DNA of 64,000 nt from Arthrinium phaeospermum (lineage: Eukaryota; Ascomycota; Sordariomycetes; Amphisphaeriales; Apiosporaceae): contig QYRS01000004.1 in the NCBI GenBank assembly GCA_006503535.1, forward strand, positions 3,410,001 to 3,474,000, in the 5' to 3' direction. The notes below the pieces were generated by a model that was not told the DNA's origin, did not search any database, and saw nothing but the letters and a program-made list of their open reading frames with translations. A program made the position numbers and the translations under genes. Positions 23,601 to 34,851 of the stretch are shown one piece after another. Within the stretch, counting starts at the first letter, position 1, and every line of letters begins with the position of its first letter.

Positions 23601-24758
23601 CAGCGAGCTCCATCGACTTACCTTTCCCAGGACACCATATTATCTTGGTGCTGCCATTCATCCACTGCTCGAAGACTGCGTGTTTGACTGCCCAGTCCCC
23701 GCTTTCGGGGAGTCTAGAGCTATGAAGCATCTTGTGCTTCAGAAGCTGCGCTTCGTGGACATCATCCGAGCAGAGCTTTTTCAGGACATCACCCCTCGCC
23801 TTGAAGATAGCGTCCCACTTTTTCGATATGTAGCTATCAAAGTTCATGGAGTTGAGCAACGCCTGTTTTGCTCCCTTCAGGCCTTCCAGTTCATCTTTCA
23901 ACTCGTAAGGCTGGATGAGGCATCCGGCGAACTTTGAGAAGAAACTTTTCTTCATCCACAAAATACTTTTTCGGGTCAAATCAATCATCTTGGTTTGAAG
24001 TACGACTGCCGCCGTCTTCACTGTGGAATGGACAACATGCTGAGGAAGTCCTCCGAGACGTGACAGAAGATGTGTGTCATCATATAGGCTCTCAAGTCCC
24101 TGCAGAACCGAGTCCGCTTGATCCGGGACTTGAACAGCGAGCTAGCCGTTGGTTAGCGTCGTAAAGCCCAGACACATGTTTTAAATCTGCTAACCGTGAT
24201 GATCTGCGATAGGCCATGGGTGATGATTTGAACCGGCGCATAGCCCGCGTTCGCCGCTATGGTCCCTGTGAGACCCAAAGCCAACTGCGAAAGCGGTGCA
24301 ATTCGCTTGAGATACTGTCCAGTTGCCTTTGAGACATTCTGAGATCGGCTGCGGCCATCCAACAGTATTGTGGCGATAAGCTTGTCGAGGACGGCTGGCT
24401 CTTTCGTCTCTCCGGTAGTCTCAATGCATGCTTTGAGCTCGGGGAGATTGTCCGAAGGCTTGTCGGTGAGAGCTTGGAGCACGCTTCCGAGACCCTGTAC
24501 GCTGAATTGCAGTTTCTCTTGGGCGTCGATCAAGTGGCTGTCACTTGCATCGGTCTCCCGAAAGATGGGCTCCAATTCGACAGAGGGAAGCTTTGATGGT
24601 GTCGTCAAATCTCCGGAGTCTCCAATGTCTTTAGACGAGCCAGGTCCATTGCTGTGAGGGTTGTCCTCGGAGTCTCCACTTGTATCATCTGCTGTCTTTC
24701 GACGTCGGGACTTAAGTAGGCTCAGCAGCCGTTTCGGCTTCAGCGAGATTGAGGGCAT
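20621..24758 (-). CDS. NACHT-ankyrin STAND protein (NLR-like)
   Basis: 1308 residues from five exons: 24758-24195, 24141-23622, 23570-23546 (25 bases), 23488-22913, 22862-20621 (sum 3927). The N-terminal third is Ser-rich, then helical, without a recognised effector fold. The NACHT part has Walker A GKAGAGKT (about residues 360-367), Walker B LILDALDE (about 455-462) and the sensor strand HICITSRED. A winged-helix-like segment with LKLLQWLAFARSTL and LAHQSIREFLQKYW follows. From about residue 810 there are ankyrin-type repeats such as DRTAIHAATLHNVDALKLLL and GHTPLDHAIWRRE. In fungi such proteins are ATP-driven switches in non-self recognition and incompatibility. That role here is inferred. 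Walker A is split by intron 2, which is in frame (see findings). The gene is intact. Confidence 0.88.
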
Positions 24759-27305
24759 CGCGTTCTTGAGGATCCGGGGGACTTGATCGGAAAAGGTATC
24801 TGAAAAAAGTCGAACGAACTACACTGGAACCCAATTGCTCGACACATTACCCCGCTTGACGTGGCCAGTTGTGGTGACCGTTTTTACCCCTGCCCCTGGT
24901 ACTGTCACATTCAGATTGTCGGTTACACAGCTCATTGGTGGTTGGCTTGTGTGCACGTGATGTGGAGCAGGTATGACACAATATGCACTGGCGGAAAGGA
25001 TGGTTACTCGATAGAAACGTCCCGTGGCCAAAAAGAAAAAAAGAAAAAAATCGCCCTTACAGATAGATCTATCCGATTGCTTCATGTACCACACTCCAAG
25101 CCCCAGTGCTATCACCACTCCCAAACAACCCCTGACCGTTATTCCATCGACCCCACGATAATCTACCCAGGTCGGTGCAGTAGTGGTCAGCCTCCCTACC
25201 CCTTTTCAAATCCGGGTGCTGCTGGTAGCCGTGGACCTGGCCGCCGCACCAGAGGGCCCCCGGGTTGCCCCGACCGCCGTTCTGATAGTCTCAGTCGCCG
25301 CCCTGCATATTCAATGGCCAAGGCGGGGGAACAGAGGAGGCAAAGACTGGCAGCCAAACTGGCCAGGCGTTGTGGCGGCAGCATGACAGGCCAAGGTTGT
25401 TCTTGGTGGGTTTGCTGTTGGATGCTCTAGTGTCTTGCCAACAGCTCAAATATTTCACTCTTTATCGAGGCGGTACAGGTATAGCGGACTTGCCTTTGCC
25501 GACCACAGTAAGCTTCACTCACCACATACCAATACGGGATATAACCTTATGTTTCCCATTTGTTGCATCGCTCACGGCTTATCACGTCATCTCCTGCGCA
25601 ATGAAATCAAAAGATGGAGGCCGTCACTCGCTTACACGTTGCCACTGGCTCGTCACTCGATAGCGAAGAGATGCACTCCAGCTGACCGCACCTAGCAAAC
25701 TGGCCGTAGATGGTGCCTATCAAGATGTAACGGAAGAACAAACCGATCTTTTGTGGCCCTCTACTTCAAGAGGAGGAACAGAAGTACCAAGAAACAAGGT
25801 CCGGTCGAAGGCTGGACGGGCTGAGCCTGTGATTTAGTATGATGCAGGTACCAACCAGACCAGCCCCTGCAGATTCAGGTTGACTGGACGGGGCTCGGAT
25901 TCCCAAGCCGAATAAACAAGACTTTTAAGTTCCGGTTCAACCGACGGTGGCTCGGATCTTCAGGGCCTGTTTCGTAGAAGTGATTTGATCAACCTCGGAT
26001 TGGCTCCGGCGGCGCCCTCCGTAGCCCGCGAGCTTGGCTCGAGCAGCGGTGTACTTCCATCTTGACACCTTTTTACATCTTCCATGTTTCAACGACGTAG
26101 TATGTTCACGTTTCGAGAAATAAATCACGCAAAGTCACCCGCAACGTCGATACTCGCTTCAAGGTAGAGACCCACAGCCCCCCTGGCCCTTTCGGCTGCC
26201 AAGAGACGTGAAGAGAGGAGTATCCACCAACGTTGAATGTATAACAAGATCACGTTTGGACATTAAAGTCAAATGGCTCTTCCACCCCGCCATTGGCAAT
26301 CGAACCACTTTCCTCACATGGTTATCTACATTGGTTGTCAAGTTGTGTATCGTAGCTAGCTGATCAGCCCCATATCTTGCTACTTGGGATGAACAATTGT
26401 CTCCAGCTGTCAGTAGCTCTTTCGTCGACCCCTCAGGCCCATCTGAACCATATCAATGAAAACTGTCTCGAAGCGCAGATTGACAAACTGCCACGCTACC
26501 ATGATGGCATCTTGCAGCGTCATTGACAGCTCTGAAACACCGAAGATTGCCAGCCTTATGCTCGGCAAGGGACCCCGCGGTGAATAATCTATGAGAATTG
26601 CCACAGCGGTGACTGACCGCCACATCACTCTGGATAGCGAACCGAAGAGAGTCACCACGAGTGCTACGCTAGGTTGTGCCTTACATCATGGGTGTGGCAC
26701 ACTATGGGGGATCTTCCCGGGGCGTTCCAAGTTCAAAGCGCCCTGTTTGCAAGGGAGATCCCGTGTGGGGCAAAAACGTGCTGTGCTCCCCTTTTTTTGC
26801 TTTTGGCCGTTCGAGTCCAGACCAGGCCCGCCCATCAAAACCACAGGACCCTTAAAAAGCAAGTTGTCCCCGTGATCGTCTACAATCAATATCTTACCCG
26901 TCAATCTCCCCCTGACAGCCTAATTCAGGACTAAAATCTTCAAACATCCGATTCGACCATGGAGATAATAAACTTGGGAGACAAGGCGACTCCGTACACT
27001 CAACTTGATAGCTCGGTTCGCAAACCACGGTAAAGAATTGTGTTTCAACTGGGAGTGTTTCGTTTCTCCCAGGTTGATAACTGTATCCAGCAACGGCCCG
27101 AACTATGGGACGGCCCAAAACATCAGCCAAGCGACAATCCCGCGAAGGTGTGCCGAAAAGCTTGTGGCGACTCCAGTATCGGGAACCAGCTGGATTACGG
27201 CGCTGGAAACCTCTTGAGATATAACTCTGGTTCGGATACTTATTTGCTGTCGCCTGTCTCTTGGTACTCCAACTGCCTCTGACAAAACACAACAACAGTA
27301 CGATC
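24759..27305. other. 2.5 kb intergenic between divergent NLR-like and AAA+ genes
   Basis: Lower-GC DNA between two divergently transcribed genes. Several frames of 80-190 codons exist on both strands, but none has a domain, signal peptide or usable splice support. No repeat or RNA gene was recognised. Confidence 0.5.
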
Positions 27306-29591
27306 ATGGTCAAGTGTGACAAAGCAGCCAAGATGGAAACTACACAATCTGCGGCGTCACTGGCCGCCATCGATGCTGTCATGTCAGCACGTAAGAGTTG
27401 CAGCCGCTTCATAGCTCAGCAACTTGTCAAGGTCCGTTTCGGGCACCCGTTGTACATACATTACCGTTGAAACAGACTGACAACTCTCTAGAACTGCCAC
27501 AATGATGTCGAAAGGGCGGTTGCCGTCTATGACAGGAACAAGCAAAAACTCCACCTCCTCGGCGACATCGTGACTCCAAGGAGGAGAAGACATACAGCGC
27601 CGTCTTCCACATCGAGCGACGATACGACAGTTTTCGAAAGCGACGAGGCGACTCTGATTGACAGCGATGAGATGTCGGAGAGTGACAGCGACGACGACGA
27701 CGACGAGGAAGGCGACGAATGGAGGTTTGAGTTACCCCGGCTCCCGGCGCCGCGGCCTCATCTGCAGAACGCGAAGCCAGATGGATCGACCCGTTTCTCG
27801 CTGACCGAGCTGATCGGCGCGATCCAGGCCGGAGAAACAGCGGAACGCATCCGGACATACCTGGCCTTCCACTACCGAGGAGACGGAAGCGAACTCAAGC
27901 GCCTGATCAACGGGACTATTCGTGAAATCCCGGCCTTCTTCTACGTGGTAGAGACGCGGTGTCCAGAGCTGATCCGGTTATGGGCCATGCACGGGGGCGA
28001 CATCCACGCCACCTGCGGGCCTCTACGAGTGCCACTACTGGGCTACGCCGTCGCCATCGGGGGCAGTTTCCAACATGACACGAGAGATGTCGTGGTGACG
28101 CTGCTCAGTCTCGGCGCATCCGCCGACGTGATGCCCCGAGCCTTCTTCGACCCCCTGGAACGGGACCTGCCGGAGGGAGGGCCGCCAGAAAACGAGCTTT
28201 CTGACCTGAGGGACGCCAATAAGCGGTGGTGCACTCCTCACGTTCTACTCAGATTGACTCAGTCTCTCAACTTCTGTTTCACGACGCGGTACCATTTGCA
28301 TCTCTCATCGCTGCTCAAGGGGCACACTGGCGCGCAGAGACAGGTGGTGCAGATGCGCAAATCAGAAGACATTCTCGGGATCCACTACTTCCTCATCGGT
28401 CAAAGCACCGCATCCACCATCCTAATCAAGACCATGCTCCGGCAAGTCCCCCCTCCGCAACCCGTCCCCTGCCCAAAACGTCCCTGAACTAACAGCCAGC
28501 CGTGTACCCTCAGATACCTCGCCATGCCCACCCAACGCCCCCTCGTCATGATGTTCGCCGGCCCGAGCGGGCACGGCAAGACGGAGCTGGCCCGGCGGTT
28601 CGGCGACCTCCTGAGCCTCCCCTTCTGCGCCGCCGACTGCACCAGCATGAAGCACGGCTCCGACCTGTTCGGCGCCCGGGCGCCCTACCGCGGCCACGAG
28701 GACGGCTCGCCGCTCAACAACTTCCTCGCCCGGCACGACGGGCGGCGGAGCGTCGTCTTCCTCGACGAGTTCGAGAAGGCCGGCAAGGATGTGCGGCAGG
28801 CGTTGTTGATCCCGCTCCAAGATGGTATGTTCTAACAAAACAATCTTTGTCCGTACATGGTTGGTGGCTGACGGTCACCTAGGGACTTATCAAGACCGAC
28901 GTGATCTCCGCTCGATAGATTGCAGCAAGACGGTCTGGATCTTCGCGACCAACGCCTTCGATTCGACGATCCACAAGTTTTGCAAGCAGAACAAGGACGT
29001 TATCCACGACCCTCGCAAAACTTCCGAGTCGGAGAAACTGGTCGGCGAACTCAGAAAAGACATCAGGAAAGAGTCAGAGGGCCACTTTGGGGTATGTTCT
29101 CCATCCCCAAGCCTCGTCATGGGCATATCCACTGTTCCTTAAACTGACCAACGTTCTTGCAGGCCCCCGTAACCGGCCGCGTAACCGTCTGGCTCCCCTT
29201 CCTCACCTTCTCCCCCCTCGAGCAAGCCGTCGTCGCCGACAAGTACCTCGCCGACTTCGGGCGGGAAGCGGCACGTCCCGTCCGAATCGCGCGAGACGAG
29301 GCGCGCGACCGGCTGGTCGGCGACGTGCAGCTGAACATCCGGCGGGGCTACTCGCTGTGCGCCGCGCTGGCGCGGAACGGCGGGTACGTGCCGGCGCTCG
29401 GCGCGCGCAGCCTCGCCGCCGAGGTGGACGAGAGGGTCCGGGGGCCGCTGGTCGACGCGTATCTGCATAATCAAGACGAGATCGCAGAAGATGGTGGGGT
29501 GACGCACTGCTTGGCGAATGTCGACGCTGAGGGGGCGGTTCGGGTGCTGTGTGCGTTTCCGGACAAAGACGCAAGGCAGAAAAAGGGTTAG
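27306..29591 (+). CDS. ankyrin-like/HSP100-type AAA+ ATPase
   Basis: 674 residues from exons 27306-27431, 27492-28441, 28514-28824, 28883-29091, 29163-29591 (sum 2025). Intron 2 has a GC..AG border (GCAAGT donor). The N-terminus is polar, followed by an acidic run (SESDSDDDDDEEGDE) and an ankyrin-like segment (CPELIRLWAMHGGDIHAT, VVTLLSLGASADV). The C-terminal half is a single ClpB/Hsp104-type AAA+ module. It has Walker A GPSGHGKT (375-382), Walker B SVVFLDE (to 444), sensor-1 FATN (N486) and sensor-2 GAR (612-614). ClpN, first AAA ring and middle domains are absent, so it is not a disaggregase of standard build. It may be a remodelling ATPase recruited by its ankyrin-like part. Function and link to the adjacent NLR-like gene are inferred. 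Confidence 0.85.
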
Positions 29592-29881
29592 AGCTGGCGC
29601 CTCGGTTGCGACAAAAGAAAAGAAGAAAAAAGGGAATAAGACCCAAAGTTGGTCGTTATGTAAGATAGAAAACTTCTGCTGGTCGGTACGCTTCTTCACT
29701 TCGTCTGGGTCAAACCAATTTAGGGTCACGGTGGGATGAAAATGCAAGGGCTGGCTAGTGAGAGATTAAATGTCGCTATGTGGCATGTGGCGTGTCCGCA
29801 GGGTGCAATCTAGACTTCACCAGGGCATTCAAATGAAAGACATGTTTCAAATCTATAAGATTGGTGCCATACCATCTTTGA

Positions 29882-30997
29882 CTAGCTCGGGGTTCGTCCG
29901 GAACAGGATTTGTCATCGTCGGAACAAGGGTCGATATCCTCCTCTTCCTCTTCCTCCTCCCCATCCCCATCCTCATCCTCATCTTCACCCATGTCGGAGT
30001 CGACGCTAGGGCCCTTTTCCGTGTTACCCAGGAACTTGTAGCCTAGGCCATCATAAAAGTTCCCCGCCCCCTTCTCATACCGCTCGTACTTGTGCTCATC
30101 CTCAAACTCGATATCTTCCACTGCGTCCTGGGCAATTTCAAGGGGCCGGCGCCTCAGAGAATCGGCCAGGAGCACAGCCGCATCCGGGTTCTCCAGGGAC
30201 CCGTTCTTCTCGTGCCAACGGAGGAGGCGCTGCCGTCGCACTTCCTCATTGGCCTTGTCGAGGCTCTTCGATACGGTGCTGACCGTGAAATTCAAGAACT
30301 CCTCCACTGACGCCTCCCCGGCATGGACGCGGGCAGCCAGCTGTTTTGCGAACTCGTGCTCGGTGACGTTGTGCTGACGCTCGACTTTCTGGGCCCATTT
30401 GAGGTACTCGGCCTCGCCGTAGAGCATGCTCAGCATCGGCCTCCACAGGACCGAGACTTCAATCTCGTCAAAGTCGACCTGCAGGCCCGGCAGCACGGTG
30501 TCGTTCACCTCGCGGCGTACATACAATATGTGCCGCGGGTGGTTGATGTGGATCGTGGGGTCCTCGATGTATCCGGTAAATTGTTTTCGCCAGTCCCGGA
30601 TGAGTTTCTCGTACAGTGTCCCCCCAGAAGAAAAGCGCACGGACTTGTCTCGTTCGTAGTCGGCCGGGTTGTCCCGAACGAAGACAGCGCGCGAGCCATC
30701 TTCGCTCAAGTGGCTGAACTTGACAATTACGTCTTCTCTGCAGACCTTGTTCTCGTCCACGTCTATCAGTATTTCCTTTCTCCCGGTATCGAACTCGATG
30801 CGGGCGTGGGGAAGATGCCGGGCGACGAAACAAGTCTCGGTCGCCACCTTGAGCGCGTGGGAGACGCGACGGCAGTTAAGCCATACACGTGGCAGGTAAT
30901 GGCAGTCGGTAATGGAACCAACGATGCGCGTCCATATCTCGAGAGGGAGGTGCGGGCACTTGTGTTCGTGTGCATCATCCATCTCGGCGGTTTGCAT
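29882..30997 (-). CDS. F-box-like protein with acidic C-terminus
   Basis: 371 residues, single exon, starting MQTAEMDDAHEHKCPHLP at the ATG at 30997. An ATG at 30970 is also possible; the codon at 31009 is GTG. Residues 15-60 (LPLEIWTRIVGSITDCHYLPRVWLNCRRVSHALK) resemble an F-box, the Skp1-binding element of SCF ubiquitin ligases. The middle is a mixed alpha/beta region without a recognised family, including HPRHILYVRREVNDTVLPGLQ. Two charged helices follow. The tail is strongly acidic (a run of Glu/Asp from about residue 335), ending in a Ser/Asp patch. It converges on the AAA+ gene, with about 290 bases between stops. F-box assignment is moderate, and a degradation role is inferred only. 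Confidence 0.75.
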   Translation of the reverse strand: MQTAEMDDAHEHKCPHLPLEIWTRIVGSITDCHYLPRVWLNCRRVSHALKVATETCFVARHLPHARIEFDTGRKEILIDVDENKVCREDVIVKFSHLSEDGSRAVFVRDNPADYERDKSVRFSSGGTLYEKLIRDWRKQFTGYIEDPTIHINHPRHILYVRREVNDTVLPGLQVDFDEIEVSVLWRPMLSMLYGEAEYLKWAQKVERQHNVTEHEFAKQLAARVHAGEASVEEFLNFTVSTVSKSLDKANEEVRRQRLLRWHEKNGSLENPDAAVLLADSLRRRPLEIAQDAVEDIEFEDEHKYERYEKGAGNFYDGLGYKFLGNTEKGPSVDSDMGEDEDEDGDGEEEEEEEDIDPCSDDDKSCSGRTPS

Positions 30998-32321
30998 TGA
31001 ACCTGTCACGGCTGTCGAGATGGCGTTTAACGGCAGTGATATTGCGGGCTTGTTGTTGGAACAAAGCCTGGCCCTGCCGCCGCTAAGAAAATAAGTTGCT
31101 TATGTCATTCAGATGCCCCACTACTTTAACGAGGTCACCCCCTGTCGTTCTTTCAGGGCATTCTTGTGGACTGAATGTCTCCTTTGCGTCGTATTGGAGG
31201 TTCCAGCGAAGCCGAAATGTGTATCAATTTAGCTTATCCGATACATGTACTTCTTCTAACTCATCCATTTAACAAGAGTCTTCGCAGATGATGGCGTACT
31301 GGCTAGTGATAAAGACTGCTGTGGCATTGCTGCCGCTTGGCAATCCCGCGCTCGGCCCCCCCAAGTGCTTTAGTTGCCCACCCCCTGTTGCTAAGCATTA
31401 GCCATCCTGCATGTAACGCTCCTGCGTGCGTAGGGTTCCGTCCAGTCTCTTATTCGGCTTCGTTTTCAGCTGCGCCAGGCCACGCAACCAGCCTGCTTGG
31501 ACAGGCGCGGATGATACTTTCTTACAGGCGGCAAAAGCGATCCTAGCAACAGGCTGGTATAGATTACACACCATCCTCTTCTTCAGCTCGCTCTCGGACT
31601 CATCCGTCGCATCGTTATGTCTCCTTCAGCCCCCGACTGACAACCTTCAATAAAGGCCGGGACCCAGATATTGTCTCTATATCTATACCCTGTACTCTGT
31701 AATTGTACACATGCCCTAGATGGCATGATCTTTCACTTCGAAGAGATCTGAAAATTTAATTTATCCAGGCGGTGGCCCCACTTCCACCCCCGTACTTGGC
31801 AATCAAGGGTATGGATGGATAGCCAATGACTCGCCATTTCAACCTTGCGTGCGGTGATTGGGGGCATCGTCGGTGGAGGCGTAAGCACTAGTGATGCGGT
31901 AGGGTTACAGTGTATACTAGATTGCAGATGAAGATAAAGCAATCCCACGTGGATTCGTTCACCATTTCCGTCATACCCGCATCACCAGCTGGGAAGGCGG
32001 TTAATAATCAACCCCTGATAGCTACAGCGGTCCACTTCACTACTGCAAGTGAAGTTGGGGGATACTTATAAAGAAAGTGATATTATACGCTGAGACGGGG
32101 TTTCAAGATCTTTATCAATCCTTCGTCCCCTGGTGTCTATCTACCATGTTTCCCCCCCCCCCCCCCTCTTCCCCACCCGTGGCCTTTTGGCATCAACCGA
32201 GTCTTTGGCGTCCATTTTCGCCACCTAGTTAGGTCAGTTACCAGTCTTACCCGTCTACAGTTCTCCACCAAGGAGGCTGGAATTTGGGCTCATGGCTAAT
32301 ACGAATTGACGGTAGCACAAG
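30998..32321. other. intergenic between divergent genes
   Basis: About 1.3 kb. It contains the long C homopolymer at 32152-32166 shortly before the membrane protein start. No gene was recognised. Confidence 0.6.
32152..32166. repeat. C15 homopolymer
   Basis: An uninterrupted run of 15 C about 155 bases upstream of the next ATG, probably in the leader or promoter. Its exact length is likely to be unreliable in the assembly. Confidence 0.85.
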
Positions 32322-34703
32322 ATGAGCACGGATGACGGCCCAGTCTACCTGGGCGTCTGGACGAACTGGTCCAGGGGCTCCGCCGTTCTGGGCGCAACGC
32401 TGACCATGACGCGAGAGTACGGCAACTTCCTCATCGCCCTCACCGCGCTCTTCGTGCCCTTCGTGGCCTCGCGTTTCTGGCGCATCTTCGCCATCTGGTT
32501 CCACCAGTGCTACTCGACGCCGGAGCCGCGCGACGCGCTCCACCACCAGCGCCAGGTGATCCTGCGCAACTCGACGTCGCCCGAGTCCGGGCTCCTCTCC
32601 TTCGTCCGGCTCCTGTGGGCCTGGCGGCGGGTGGCCCGGCGGCCCCTGCGGCGGGTCCTGCCCTTTGCCGCCTTCACCTTCTGCTCCGTCGCCCTGTTCG
32701 GCGCGGCCGGTATCTTCACGTCCGAGATCTCGACCGCGGGCGAGGTGCTGGTCAACGGGGACCAGTGCCAGGCGGGCTCCAACATCCTGTACGATTGGGT
32801 CGACGCGGAGACGGCGAGTGACGCTTACGTCTACTGGGGCACCTTTCAGGAAAAAGTGGCCAGCTACGCGCGGCAGTGTTACTCTGACGAGAACTCGGGG
32901 CTGCTGGAGTGCTCTCGGCTGGTGACTGGTTCTATACCGGCCGCGGTTCGGGACGAGAATGCGCCGTGTCCTTTTGATCCCGACATCTGCCGCAGGAAGG
33001 ACTCGAACCTAAAGCTGGATAGTGGCCACCTGAACACCAACGACATATTCGGGCTGAATGCTCCCCCGGACGAGACAATGACGGTCCGGTATGTTCTACA
33101 GGTTAGCAACTCCAAAACTGAGGTTCTTGTCCAGAGTGATACGGGCGGTTGCTGACTAGTCCGTCTGTTTTAGTGTGCCCCGTTGAAGACGGAAGGCCGC
33201 TCTTTTAACATGACCATCTCTGGGAAAAACTTCACGGCGTACAACTATGGTCCTTCGCTCGACTCAAATGCCATCAACGCCGACAGCGGGTACAATTCCT
33301 CCTCCAAGGTCATCAGCAACTATACATACATCGTTCCGGACATCGCGGCTCAATACCCCGAAGCCGGCATCGCCTACACGAACAACAACAACTTCTTACT
33401 CAGGTATAACTTTCATGTGCACTTTGAAGCTACCACAAGATCACAAAACTAACTTGGGCACAATGTAGCTCCAAGCCTTTCTACATGACGGAGGGAGAGG
33501 TGGATGGTGCGTCTCTCTTCGATCCCGACCCCGCCATTGTGCGGCCAGACGGTGACGTGACACTCATCTTCCTCTCGGGAAACGGGGTCAACTTCGCGGC
33601 GCCCGGGGAAGACGACTGGTACCGCGCGACCGCCAGACTGTACAACTCGACGTCCGACTCGGAGGCGCGGCGCGAGTACCGGCCCGACGAAGCCGCCTCG
33701 CCCCTCGGCTGCGTCGAGCAGTTCCAGCTGTGCCGGGACCCCGGCCGGGACCAGTGCGGGGCCCTGGCGAGCGGCTACGACGCCGTGACGAGCGTGGCGC
33801 CCTGGTTCAACATGACCGCCACGGACTTCGATTTTCATGACAGGCCCACCGCCCGGACCAAGCCCGCGGCGCTCCTGGCCTGGGTCTTCCTGATGCTGTT
33901 CAACAACGCCATCAGCATTCCTACTATTATTGATAAGCTGGGCCCGACCTCGCTCGCCTCCCACGACTTCGTGAGCCAGGGCTACATCGACGACATTGCG
34001 GGCAACCAGTGGCAGCGCGACGTGACGCAGTGGTTCAATATAATGCTGGCTGGGTTCCAGACTCTGTTTATCGACACTGCCCAGGGGAAAACGGCTTCGT
34101 CTTCCGATCGAATATTTTTCAAACCCGTGACGGAATTCGACTGGAATCTTTGCCGCAACCAGGTAGAATCCCCTTCCCTTTCTCTTTTCGTTCCTTTGAG
34201 TGAGTGTCAAGGCTAACCCACCCCGTCGCCAGAAAATACGCAGCGCCCAGTACACCTCCTTCAGCGTCCTGGGCCTGGCCATCACCTACGCCCTCGGCAC
34301 CCTCATCATCGTGCTGTCGTTCGTCATCGAGCCCATCCTGGGCTGCCTGCAGAGGCGGGGCCGCTACGACCGGTACGCCTACCTCGAGTGGGAGGCCGAC
34401 GCGGCGATCCAGCTGCAGCGCGTGGCTCAGGACCAGCTCGGGTACGGGCGCTGGACGCGCTGCGACAAAAGAATACCAATTACGCGGCCGGAGGACATGC
34501 TGGCGGCGTACGACGTCTCCGACCCGCGGCATCCGATGCTGGAGGCTCGCGGGGGGAATCTGGGGGACGCGACTTCGGAGGAGGAGCTTAAGTTGGAGAC
34601 CACGGGCCAGGGGTCGATCGAACAACACAGTGACGATGGTGCCTCTGGGGTCGCGAGTCCGCCGGGGGTTGTCGGAAGCCCACGTCCACAGTCTCAGGGG
34701 TGA
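32322..34703 (+). CDS. large fungal membrane protein with Cys-rich ectodomain, function unknown
   Basis: 724 residues from exons 32322-33101, 33174-33403, 33469-34162, 34233-34703 (sum 2175), all introns GT..AG. Near the N-terminus one hydrophobic segment (FLIALTALFVPFVASRFW) and a second (VLPFAAFTFCSVALFGAAG) flank a basic Arg-rich stretch. A long, probably extracytosolic region then has many Cys and N-glycosylation sequons (NMTIS, NYTY, NSTS, NMTAT). AALLAWVFLMLFNNAI and FSVLGLAITYALGTLIIVLSFVI are further hydrophobic segments. The cytosolic-like tail has ELEW/AYDVSDPRHPMLE-type sequence and is Ser/Gly/Glu-rich. The order TM-TM, Cys-rich domain, TM-TM matches a widespread but uncharacterised ascomycete group. 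No enzyme motif was seen. Confidence 0.8.
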
Positions 34704-34851
34704 ACATCTTCACGGCATGGATAAATAGCAGAAGTATTACGGGAGATCTGGAACGACACCCCCCAACCACCATGTATGGTTTGGTTTGGTCCTTCATTCC
34801 TATCTGCTACGTCTATCCTGGACGGAAACCTGAACACGGACGTCCCCTGCA

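Noticed and set aside
24861..25430. 189-codon plus-strand frame between the NLR-like and AAA+ genes
   Set aside because: Non-protein-like texture, no homologous motif and overlaps other unsupported frames.
26800..26840. TTCGAGTCC-like sequence suggesting a tRNA T-arm
   Set aside because: No matching acceptor, D-arm or anticodon arm around it.
26890..27412. 172-codon minus-strand frame next to the AAA+ gene
   Set aside because: Overlaps exon 1 and the promoter of the AAA+ gene; no domain.
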